Source: Proteobacteria bacterium UBA6920
GTDB lineage: Bacteria; Pseudomonadota; Gammaproteobacteria; SG8-11
Length of the DNA: 5,837 nt
Reading direction: 5' to 3'
Assembly (NCBI GenBank): GCA_002448875.1
Contig: DKAS01000162.1
Coordinates: 5,957-11,793, forward strand
Notes under the pieces: model-generated
Told to the model about the DNA's origin: nothing
Seen by the model: the letters and a program-made list of their open reading frames with translations, nothing else
Database searches by the model: none
Program-made: the position numbers and the translations under genes
Shown here: piece after piece, positions 1 to 5,794 of the stretch
Position numbering within the stretch: the stretch's first letter is position 1
Layout: every line of letters begins with the position of its first letter

Positions 1-48
1 ACACCGGCTCCGACACCGGCTCCGGCTCCGGCCCCGACACCGGCTCCG
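1..48 (+). repeat. Pro-rich linker tandem repeat (6/12-bp units)
   Basis: Eight hexamers of the form xCxCCG run in frame. The 12-mer ACACCGGCTCCG occurs at 1-12, 13-24 and 37-48, with GCTCCG and GCCCCG between them. They encode alternating Thr-Pro and Ala-Pro, giving an extended, flexible linker before the haem domain. The array continues to the left edge, so its full length is unknown. Such simple coding repeats can change copy number by slippage without breaking the frame, because the unit is a multiple of three. Confidence 0.85.
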
Positions 49-228
49 ACCTTTGACCACAGCACCTTACCGGCTGGCGCCTCCTGCATTGCCTGTCACG
101 ACGGCGTCAGCGCTACGGGCAAGCCGGCGGGCCACATCACCACCAGCAGCGAATGCAGTGTCTGTCACAGCACCGCTGCCTGGATTCCACTGCTGGGGGC
201 GCTGCTGCCAACGACGGTGCCTTACTAG
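1..228 (+). CDS. Multihaem c-type cytochrome-like protein, C-terminal fragment (CxxCH repeat domain)
   Basis: This reading frame is open from the first base to a TAG at 226-228, giving 75 residues without a start, so the gene begins left of the window. Residues 1-16 are a Thr-Pro/Ala-Pro linker. A small domain follows with FDH (18-20), CIACH (29-33), a GKPAGH segment (40-45) and CSVCH (52-56), then a Trp (61). CxxCH is the covalent haem c attachment signature. The pattern of FDH, CxxCH, GKP..H, CxxCH and TxxW recurs in tandem in exported multihaem proteins of proteobacteria, where the extra histidines could be distal haem ligands. Inference: a periplasmic or surface electron-transfer protein. 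In tandem proteins the Trp is usually followed by another FDH unit, but here a hydrophobic tail of about 14 residues ends the protein. It is convergent with the minus-strand gene ending at 240. The haem signatures are clear; binding and partner are not testable here. Confidence 0.8.
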   Translation, partial: TPAPTPAPAPAPTPAPTFDHSTLPAGASCIACHDGVSATGKPAGHITTSSECSVCHSTAAWIPLLGALLPTTVPY

Positions 229-239
229 TAACGGCAGAC

Positions 240-776
240 TCAGACGACGCCGCCACGCAAGGCATGCTTGCGTGTGCGGCGAAAACTGGCGGGAAAATTG
301 ACCACGATCATGGCGCCGTAGAGCGCCATGCCGAAGGCGAAATAGAAACCCATGTCCTGTTGCGGATCCGGGTAAAAAAGAAACAGGCAAAACGCCAGCA
401 GCCACATGACCAGACCCGGCAGCATATTGAGAAATATCGACAAGCGGTAGTCGGCGCGCGCCGCCGCCCGCATCAACAACTGGTAGTACTCTTCCTCACC
501 CACGGCCTTGACCAGCCACAGCCGTAAACTGTTGGATACCGAGACCAACAGCGAAACCACCAGCACGATAATGGCCGCCGGCAGGGAAAAATACGGCAGA
601 AAAGCCAGCGCCAGACTGGCGGCGATCATCGGCAGACGAAAGCGTCTTACCACGGGATTGGCTTCAAGTTTGAAGTTGGGCGTGGCCAGCCAGGTGGTCA
701 GCGCATCGATGGCCCGGGCCAGGAAGATGGCCAGGGCAAGTACATGTTCTATGTGAGCAGCGACCCAGGTTTGCAC
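240..776 (-). CDS. Uncharacterised multi-pass inner-membrane protein, 178 aa
   Basis: I do not recognise a named gene. The 178-residue product is mostly hydrophobic, with likely membrane segments near residues 10-30, 48-64, 66-84, 113-135 and 143-161. A charged loop, including EEEYY (94-98) and RAAARADYR (103-111), lies between the third and fourth. The first helix carries D24 and TT (27-28), and the following loop carries E38, N40 and P41. A D..TT plus E.NP layout occurs in small uncharacterised membrane families such as DUF5658, so a distant link is possible but unproven. The C-terminus is basic (RRTRKH, 166-171), suggesting a cytoplasmic end by the positive-inside rule. The start is GTG, chosen because GAGGAGAG lies 8 bases upstream and no nearer start fits. 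It lies 131 bp downstream of the 908-2149 gene on the same strand and may be expressed with it or from its own promoter. Confidence 0.75.
   Translation of the reverse strand: MQTWVAAHIEHVLALAIFLARAIDALTTWLATPNFKLEANPVVRRFRLPMIAASLALAFLPYFSLPAAIIVLVVSLLVSVSNSLRLWLVKAVGEEEYYQLLMRAAARADYRLSIFLNMLPGLVMWLLAFCLFLFYPDPQQDMGFYFAFGMALYGAMIVVNFPASFRRTRKHALRGGVV
248..281. terminator. Strong hairpin at convergent gene ends, possible terminator or mRNA 3' end
   Basis: Bases 248-261 pair with 267-281: six GC pairs (248-253 with 276-281), one unpaired T at 275, then eight pairs (254-261 with 267-274), closing on the 5-base loop GCATG. The stem starts 20 bases after the stop of the cytochrome fragment and lies inside the last codons of the opposing membrane gene. 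No T-run follows on either strand, so it is not a canonical intrinsic terminator. It may block 3' exonucleases or help Rho-dependent ending of the plus-strand transcript. The pairing is seen directly; the function is inferred. Confidence 0.35.
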
Positions 777-780
777 GATA

Positions 781-790
781 CTCTCTCCTC
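781..790 (-). promoter_or_regulatory. Strong ribosome binding site setting a GTG start
   Basis: Read on the minus strand, the bases are GAGGAGAGAG, a strong anti-16S match, with about 8 bases between GAGGAG/AG and the GTG at 776-774. This supports the GTG start of the 178-residue membrane protein. Confidence 0.7.
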
Positions 791-808
791 GCAGGCCGGA
801 GGTGAAAT

Positions 809-829
809 ACAGTTTACCTTACTAACTGT
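809..829. promoter_or_regulatory. Inverted repeat, candidate operator in the 777-907 intergenic gap
   Basis: ACAGTT (809-814) and AACTGT (824-829) are perfect 6-base inverted arms separated by 9 bases, in an AT-richer patch 33-53 bases upstream of the GTG start at 776. The spacing suits a dimeric regulator binding one helical turn apart. The minus-strand TAAACT overlapping the proximal arm is a weak (4/6) -10 candidate, with no good -35. Six-base arms can arise by chance, so this is only a candidate. I see no intrinsic terminator elsewhere in the gap. Confidence 0.25.
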
Positions 830-907
830 TAAATCCCCATCCTACACAATGTCTCTTATGAGGATAAGCGGGCCGTGCCGGCATCTATATTTTCCCCAGG
901 CAGCCCA

Positions 908-2149
908 TCACTCCCCGCCGGGCGTCGACAGGGAACGCCGATATTGCGGCGGCACCACCCGTTCTTCCTGTGGCGGCAAGCCGTCGCCAGCACCAGTGGC
1001 CGACGCTGGCGGCGCAGCCCCGGTCGGCGACTCGGCCGCGGCGGTGGGACGCGGACGCACCCCGGGCGGCGGCATTTCCGGGCGCAGCAGCTCCACTTTG
1101 ATCTCCTGGTGAATGTCGTCGTCCGTGTCGGCTTTTTGATCGGGACCGATGGATTGCAGGCTGAATCCGCCGGGAGTCTTGCGATAGATCAGCGGCTGAT
1201 CCCAGGCATCACGCAATACCTGCGGTTCCAGCTCATAGAACTGCTGCAGCTGCTCACCGCTGGCGGGCACGCCGATGCTTTTGCCCTTGGCTTCGAACTC
1301 ATAGATTCGTCCACGTATCGCTTCGCCCTTTACGGTCAGCGTAGAACGGGCGGCGCCGAGCAAATCTTTCTGCCGGTCCGCTTCCAGTTTTTCCACCTTC
1401 TCCCGCTCCAACCTGCCTTCGTTGCTGAACACTTTGGCCAGGGCGGGAACCAGCGGCAATACCATGTAGATCGCGATCAGTAGATAGGCGATGCCGGCAG
1501 CGGCCATCACCGGCCGGCGCGCCACGCCACCCGAGGCCATGACCCGGGCCTTGGCTTGCTCATCCCCCTTGGGAAGTTGATCCAGCCGGTGCTGTAAGGA
1601 GCGAAAATAGAAAAAATTTGCGCTGAAACCGCAAATTACATGCAGCAGGGGCGCCACTGCCCGCGGCAGGATGGCATAGCACAGCCAGACCGCGGCGGCC
1701 GCCACCGGCATGCGGCGATAGCTGAACCAGGCGAACGGCAGAAAGAACGCATGCTTGTTCCACTGCAGGGCGAACTTGCCGTCCCGGGCTTCGAACTTGC
1801 GGAACGTTTTGCGAAAGTACTCGGCGTTCGGCGCGCCGACGATCTGCAACAGCTCGGAATCCGGCTTGCGTGCCGCACCTGCCGCCGCCGGTCGCGCGCC
1901 GCCGGCCGCCTCGCCGCTCACGGCCTGTATGGCGCACTTGACGCCGATTTGCAGCAGGCGCGCCGCGTATTTTTTTGCCGACTCGGTGTCGAAGGTACGG
2001 TTCAGCGGCACCGGTTTGCCCGCCAGCAAGGCCGCCGCTTTTTCCGGCGGACATTTAAACAGGGCGGCCAGATCGCGAATCGCCGATTGCCGGTTTTTCC
2101 CTGCCTGTAATTGCCCGCTGATGATGATTCTGCAAAGCGCTTGCGCCAT
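908..2149 (-). CDS. Multidomain membrane protein: DUF2628-like region fused to a GspG pseudopilin-like C-terminal domain
   Basis: The 413-residue product has five visible regions. Residues 4-75 form a soluble module (RIIISGQL, LFKCPPEKAAALLAGKP, then AxxYxxxLxxxGxxCxI) like the short N-terminal domain placed before various membrane domains in gammaproteobacteria. A low-complexity Ala/Gly linker follows (79-94). Residues 110-190 resemble DUF2628: the start YFRKTFRKFE, then W130, FFLPFAWFSYRRM (135-147), two hydrophobic segments and a closing NFFYFRSLQHRL. A further membrane segment spans about 214-240, with a charged, probably helical stretch after it (243-262). Residues 296-350 match the C-terminal domain of type II secretion major pseudopilins (DAWDQPLIYR, 314-323; SIGPDQKADTDDDI, 333-346), where Asp residues bind calcium in GspG. 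The tail (358-413) is Pro-rich. Inference: the GspG-like part is periplasmic. No prepilin peptidase site precedes it, so it is not a normal pseudopilin. ATG is preceded by GAGGAT on the coding strand. Confidence 0.8.
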   Translation of the reverse strand: MAQALCRIIISGQLQAGKNRQSAIRDLAALFKCPPEKAAALLAGKPVPLNRTFDTESAKKYAARLLQIGVKCAIQAVSGEAAGGARPAAAGAARKPDSELLQIVGAPNAEYFRKTFRKFEARDGKFALQWNKHAFFLPFAWFSYRRMPVAAAAVWLCYAILPRAVAPLLHVICGFSANFFYFRSLQHRLDQLPKGDEQAKARVMASGGVARRPVMAAAGIAYLLIAIYMVLPLVPALAKVFSNEGRLEREKVEKLEADRQKDLLGAARSTLTVKGEAIRGRIYEFEAKGKSIGVPASGEQLQQFYELEPQVLRDAWDQPLIYRKTPGGFSLQSIGPDQKADTDDDIHQEIKVELLRPEMPPPGVRPRPTAAAESPTGAAPPASATGAGDGLPPQEERVVPPQYRRSLSTPGGE

Positions 2150-2367
2150 GGTATCCTCGTGACCGACCCTTGGGACAGTGACCCGCCCACGGATTATTTG
2201 TCGGATTTACAAGGGTAAACTTTACGCCGCACCTTTCCCGTGATTTTGCCGGTGTTTATTATTCCATAACATTAAAGTGACTTTTGGCGCCAGGTGCTGG
2301 CAAGCTCTTAAATTTGCCGGGCGCGGGCCGATAGTCTTTCAGATATCAAGACGATACGAGTCCGGCA
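2150..2367. promoter_or_regulatory. Divergent intergenic region with weak promoter candidates
   Basis: This 218-bp gap separates two divergent genes and must hold at least one promoter for each, but no strong pair is visible. For the minus-strand gene, TTTACC (2219-2214) and AATAAT (2198-2193) lie 15 bases apart, shorter than ideal. For the plus-strand gene, TTGCCG (2246-2251) and TAACAT (2267-2272), again 15 apart, sit in the AT-rich patch 2241-2277. A small inverted repeat, GTAAA-C-TTTAC, lies at 2215-2225 and overlaps the minus-strand -35 candidate, so it could be an operator. No RNA gene or small coding frame with a ribosome site was seen. Confidence 0.3.
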
Positions 2368-3378
2368 ATGGCCAAAGAAAGATCCGAACGCGGCGGCAAG
2401 CCCTTCCAGTTACGGTTTACCGGCGGAACCGGGGAATATTTCAAGATCTGGCTGATCAACCTGCTGCTGACCGTCGTGACCTTTGGCGTGTATTACGCCT
2501 GGGCCAAGGTGCGCAACAAGAAATTTCTTTATGAAAATACCGTGCTGGGCGGCTCGGCTTTCGAATATCGCGGCCAACCCATGGATATTTTCAAAGGCTG
2601 GGCGATCGCTCTGGTGTTCGTCATTCTCTATTCCATAGGCACGCGGATATCGCCGGAAAGCGCCCTGTTGTTTGCCGCCGCCTTCATCATGCTCATGCCA
2701 TGGATCATCCTCAAGTCGCTGCTCTACCGCGCGCGCAACAGCACTTATCAAGGCATGCATTTTCGCTTCAACAATAATTACAGCGATGCCGTGCGCTGCT
2801 ACCTGCTCCTGCCCCTGCTCACCGTCCTCAGCGCCGGTGTACTCCTGCCCTATATGCTGTACCAGCAGAAAAAGTTTCTAGTGGAGAATCACTACTTCGG
2901 CAATGTGCGCTTCGTTTTCACCGCAACCCCGCTGGCCTTCTACCGGGTGGCGCTGGTCGCCTTCACCCTGATGCTGGCCGGCGGCATTGCCGCCCCGTTC
3001 ATTCACTCCGCCAGCGCCACTTACCAGTTTCTGGCACCGCTGGAAGTCGCGGTGGTTTACGCCTACGCGGTGGCGTTTTTCAACGCCGGCATCACCAATC
3101 TCACCTACAATTCGACGACCCTGCGCGCCAACAGTTTCCAGGCCAATCTGCGCGGCCGCGACCTGTTCGTCCTGTATCTGGTGCACGCGTTTGCCCTGGT
3201 TTTCAGCGGCGGCCTGCTTTACCCGTGGGTCAAGCTGCGCATGTTGAAGTATCGCTGCAAACACACCACCTTTTTCGCGGTGGACGCTCTGGAGCGACTG
3301 GCAGGGCAGACGGTGGACAAGCGCACTGCCAGTGGCGACGAAATCAGCGAATTCATCGGCTTCGATTTCGCCCTGTAA
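2368..3378 (+). CDS. DUF898/YjgN-family inner-membrane protein
   Basis: The 336-residue product matches the DUF898 (YjgN) family. It opens with FxLxFTGGTGEYFKIWLINLLLT-type sequence (13-35), followed by TFGVYYAWAKVRNKKFLYENT (38-58), the family hallmark, and GSAFEYRGQPMDIFKG (62-77). It is polytopic, and the hallmark recurs in weaker form as LSAGVLLPYMLYQQKKFLVEN (154-174) and FSGGLLYPWVKLRMLKY (279-295), suggesting internal duplication. The C-terminus is soluble and acidic (GDEISEFIGFDF), as is common in the family. Molecular function is unknown for the family. ATG at 2368 is the only usable start: an in-frame TAG lies about 36 bases upstream with no ATG, GTG or TTG between. The ribosome site is weak (ACGAG at best). 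In some proteobacteria this family sits beside an M48 peptidase gene; none is seen here. It is probably monocistronic, with the next gene convergent. Confidence 0.92.
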   Translation: MAKERSERGGKPFQLRFTGGTGEYFKIWLINLLLTVVTFGVYYAWAKVRNKKFLYENTVLGGSAFEYRGQPMDIFKGWAIALVFVILYSIGTRISPESALLFAAAFIMLMPWIILKSLLYRARNSTYQGMHFRFNNNYSDAVRCYLLLPLLTVLSAGVLLPYMLYQQKKFLVENHYFGNVRFVFTATPLAFYRVALVAFTLMLAGGIAAPFIHSASATYQFLAPLEVAVVYAYAVAFFNAGITNLTYNSTTLRANSFQANLRGRDLFVLYLVHAFALVFSGGLLYPWVKLRMLKYRCKHTTFFAVDALERLAGQTVDKRTASGDEISEFIGFDFAL

Positions 3379-3381
3379 ACT

Positions 3382-4563
3382 TCATTTCTTCAGCAATATG
3401 GGCGTATAGACGATAAGAAACGCGCTGAACGCCAGGACCCACAGCAGGGTCGAGGTCACCATGGCCCAGACGTAGGCATGGGGATATAGCATGGGCAGCA
3501 ACACCCGCACCAGAGCGGCGATGTTGACCAGGACAAATGCCGAAATCGTCAGTGGATGCAATTGCATGGCGCGTCCCGAATGCCCCAGCGATACCCGCGC
3601 CATCAAGCCCAGGGTCATGGCGCCGATACTGCCGACGGTAAATGCGTGCAAGGGCAGAAAAGGAATCACCCAGCCCAGGCTGGCAAAACACAGCAAGACC
3701 AGCCCCAGCACCACCCAGGCATAAGCCACGATCAAAATCCACAGCAGCGGCACCCGCCAGACGGGCAGACTGGTCCAGAAATACAGGCGCACCGCGTGCA
3801 GCGCCGCGGTCACCCCCGCGGCGGCGGCCAGCAGCCAGGGCACCGGCGCCAGCAGACTCAGCAGGCCCAGCAGGGCCACGCTCCAGTTACTGCTCATCTC
3901 CACCAGCCGCCAGGAACGGGGTCGGCTGCCGGCGGCGGAATGACTGATGAACCAGGGAATCACCCGACCGGCCATGATGACAATCAGCAGCAGCACGCAA
4001 TACAAAGCCAGAGTCAGGCCGGTTCTGGCCAGGGGCCATTGCGGATAATGCGCCGCCAGATGGATCGCCAGATTGCCCGCCGCCATCACCAGCAGCAGCA
4101 GGGGGAACACCGAATTATTCCATTGTCTGGCCTTAACAATCGGAACGGCGATGGCCAGGGCCAGCAGCGGCAGAAAAATCAGATCGACGACCGCCGGCAG
4201 CCACAGCGGCACCACTTGCAGCAGCGGCAACACCCGGGCCAGCAGCCACACCGCGCTGAGAATCAGCAGAGGTTTGCCGGTAATGGTGTCCTCCCGGGTC
4301 CAGATACGAACGCTGGTCAGCAGGAAGCCGGCGATCACCGCCGCGGCATAGCCGAAGTACATTTCATGCGCGTGCCAGCCCGCGGCGTGATACTGCCCGG
4401 GAATGGCAATCAAACCGCGGTATCCCAGCATCCACTGCAGGGGGGAAACAATGGCGAACAGGCAACCGAAGAAAAAAAACGGCCGGAAACCAAGACTGAA
4501 CAGGGCGAAGCGGCCGGCCTCCGGCCGGCGTGGAGTAATCTGGATCTTGAACTCGCCTTTCAT
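3382..4563 (-). CDS. nnrS: NnrS family protein (haem/copper membrane protein of NO-related metabolism)
   Basis: The 393-residue product is hydrophobic throughout, with about 12 likely membrane segments, matching the length and form of NnrS. Family signatures are visible: FSLGFRPFFFFG (22-33), WHAHEMYFGYAAAVIAGF (63-80) with H64 and H66, WLLARVLP (106-113), GRVIPWFI (199-206) and HAFTVGSIGAMTLGLMARVSLGHSGR (306-331) with H306 and H328. The conserved histidines are plausible haem or copper ligands. NnrS was first found in Rhodobacter beside nitrite and NO reductase genes. In Vibrio it protects against NO by limiting the build-up of iron-nitrosyl complexes; it is not itself an NO reductase. No nir, nor or nos genes are in the window. 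ATG at 4563 is the only start after an in-frame TAG. The nearest purine-rich site, GAGAGAG, is about 12 bases away, so translation initiation may be weak. It ends 3 bp from the DUF898 gene, tail to tail. Confidence 0.93.
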   Translation of the reverse strand: MKGEFKIQITPRRPEAGRFALFSLGFRPFFFFGCLFAIVSPLQWMLGYRGLIAIPGQYHAAGWHAHEMYFGYAAAVIAGFLLTSVRIWTREDTITGKPLLILSAVWLLARVLPLLQVVPLWLPAVVDLIFLPLLALAIAVPIVKARQWNNSVFPLLLLVMAAGNLAIHLAAHYPQWPLARTGLTLALYCVLLLIVIMAGRVIPWFISHSAAGSRPRSWRLVEMSSNWSVALLGLLSLLAPVPWLLAAAAGVTAALHAVRLYFWTSLPVWRVPLLWILIVAYAWVVLGLVLLCFASLGWVIPFLPLHAFTVGSIGAMTLGLMARVSLGHSGRAMQLHPLTISAFVLVNIAALVRVLLPMLYPHAYVWAMVTSTLLWVLAFSAFLIVYTPILLKK

Positions 4564-4654
4564 ATATCGTACAAACTCTCTCAGCTACTGATCCCGGCAT
4601 TGCCGAAGTTGCGTTGCCCGATCGATGTATATTCCGTCTGGCCACCACCCTGTT

Positions 4655-4695
4655 ATTCTATCGTTATCGGCCGGCAAGTTCCGGATCTTGGTCAA
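4655..4695 (-). promoter_or_regulatory. Candidate FNR/Dnr-type activated promoter for nnrS
   Basis: On the minus strand, TTGAC-CAAG-ATCCG (4695-4682) matches the FNR/Dnr/NnrR consensus TTGAT-N4-ATCAA at 7 of 10 positions: the left half is good, the right half half-good. Downstream, TAGAAT (4660-4655) matches the -10 consensus at 5 of 6, with no -35 hexamer 17 bases above it. A start at 4648 or 4647 would put the centre of the box at -40.5 or -41.5, the position of class II FNR-activated promoters, and leave an untranslated leader of about 84 bases. The geometry and known control of nnrS by such regulators support it; the imperfect right half-site counts against it. The same 157-bp gap also holds a plus-strand TATATT (4628-4633), a possible -10 for the radical SAM gene without a good -35. 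Confidence 0.4.
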
Positions 4696-4720
4696 ACAAA
4701 GCGGTTTTTTCCTGTTCCTG

Positions 4721-5794
4721 ATGACGACGAAAAGCAAAGACCGCGACCTGTCGGGTCGCGGCGCGGGCAGTAACCAGGGTTCACGTTTTCTGCAGCACCA
4801 GCGTGCGGCGGTGGATGACGGCTGGGAACGGGAAATCCCGGACAATCCGCGCACCCAACTGCTGATCGATAGCAGCCGCAGCATCCTCAACCGCAACCAG
4901 TCACCGGATGTGCCTTTCGACCGCTCCATCAATCCCTACAAAGGCTGCGAACACGGCTGCATCTATTGTTTCGCGCGTCCCACCCACGCCTATCTCGACC
5001 TCTCACCGGGCCTGGATTTTGAAACCAGGATCTACCACAAACCGGACGCGCCGACCCTGCTGCGCCGGGAGCTGGCCAAACCCGGATACTCAGCGGCACC
5101 CATTGCCCTGGGCATCAACACCGACGCCTACCAGCCTAGCGAGCGCCGGCTGCGCCTGACCCGCGCTCTGCTCGAAGTCCTGCTGGAACACCGGCACCCG
5201 CTGTCCATCGTCACCAAATCGGCGTTGATCGAGCGCGATCTCGATCTGCTGACCCCGCTGGCGGAACTGAACCTGCTGCAGGTGATGCTTTCCATCACCG
5301 GCCTGGACGGCGAGCTGAGCCGGCGCATGGAACCGCGGGCGGCGGCGCCGGCGCGACGCCTGCAAACCCTGCGCACCCTGACCGGGCACGGCATCCCCAC
5401 CGGCGTACTGTTCGCGCCGCTGATACCCGCGCTCAACGACCATGATCTGGAAGCGGTGCTGGAAGCCGCCAGCGACGCCGGAGCGACGTCGGCCGGCTAC
5501 GTCATGCTGCGCCTACCCCATGAAGTGGGCCCATTGTTTACGGAATGGCTGCAACAGAACTACCCGCTGAAAGCCGAGCACGTGATGAACGCAATCCGCG
5601 GCGTACGTGGCGGCAAGAACTACACGGCGAAATTCGGCGAACGCATGACCGGCAGTGGCGACTACGCGACTCTCATCGCCCAGCGCTTCCGGCTGGCCTG
5701 CCGGCGCCTGGGACTGAACCGGGAAGATCGCAAACTGGATTGCAGCAAATTTCAGGTACCGGCCGCGGCGGGCGACCAGCTGGCTTTGTTTTGA
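4721..5794 (+). CDS. PA0069-family radical SAM protein
   Basis: The 357-residue product carries the radical SAM cluster motif CEHGCIYC (C76, C80, C83; Cx3Cx2C), preceded by SINPYKGC and followed by FARPTHAYL. This block is typical of the PA0069 family, which is distantly related to spore photoproduct lyase (SplB). The three cysteines would hold a 4Fe-4S cluster that cleaves S-adenosylmethionine. Later family-like segments are GINTDAYQPSER (131-142), IVTKSALIERDLDLL (163-177), SITGLD (191-196), GIPTGVLFAPLIPALND (224-240) and GYVMLRLPHEV (259-269). The substrate is unknown, and a DNA-repair role is only suggested by the SplB link. The start is placed at 4721, not the upstream in-frame ATG at 4625, because the family begins close to a GRGAxSN..GRF-like segment (here SGRGAGSNQGSRF, 11-23) and the 32-residue extension looks non-conserved. 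No clear ribosome site precedes it; a T-run (4705-4710) lies just upstream. It is divergent from nnrS. Confidence 0.93.
   Translation: MTTKSKDRDLSGRGAGSNQGSRFLQHQRAAVDDGWEREIPDNPRTQLLIDSSRSILNRNQSPDVPFDRSINPYKGCEHGCIYCFARPTHAYLDLSPGLDFETRIYHKPDAPTLLRRELAKPGYSAAPIALGINTDAYQPSERRLRLTRALLEVLLEHRHPLSIVTKSALIERDLDLLTPLAELNLLQVMLSITGLDGELSRRMEPRAAAPARRLQTLRTLTGHGIPTGVLFAPLIPALNDHDLEAVLEAASDAGATSAGYVMLRLPHEVGPLFTEWLQQNYPLKAEHVMNAIRGVRGGKNYTAKFGERMTGSGDYATLIAQRFRLACRRLGLNREDRKLDCSKFQVPAAAGDQLALF

Noticed and set aside
1..48. Tandem repeat considered as a CRISPR or intergenic repeat
   Set aside because: The units are 6/12 bp, in frame and coding for a Pro-rich linker, with no spacers.
222..231. 10-base palindrome TTACTAGTAA around the cytochrome stop codon
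   Set aside because: It is short and overlaps a stop codon, with no flanking symmetry or T-run. Likely chance.
53..527. Overlapping open frames on both strands (53-301, 67-405, 153-527)
   Set aside because: They are shadows of the haem protein end and of the membrane gene, with Arg/Ala/His-rich compositions and no motifs.
875..2162. Several frames overlapping the fusion gene (875-1483 +, 1640-2110 +, 1560-2054 -)
   Set aside because: The 413-residue minus-strand frame has recognisable domains and a ribosome site; the others have neither.
4703..4710. GG followed by six T before the radical SAM start, terminator-like
   Set aside because: The only stem upstream is a 4-bp CCGG pair, too weak for an intrinsic terminator.
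4625..4720. 32-residue N-terminal extension of the radical SAM protein from the upstream ATG
   Set aside because: It lies before the conserved family N-terminus, has no ribosome site and would cover the candidate nnrS promoter. ATG 4721 is preferred.
3556..4773. 405-residue plus-strand open frame rich in Gln, His, Gly and Pro
   Set aside because: It is antisense to nnrS, has low-complexity composition typical of the reverse complement of a GC-rich membrane gene, and no recognisable domain.
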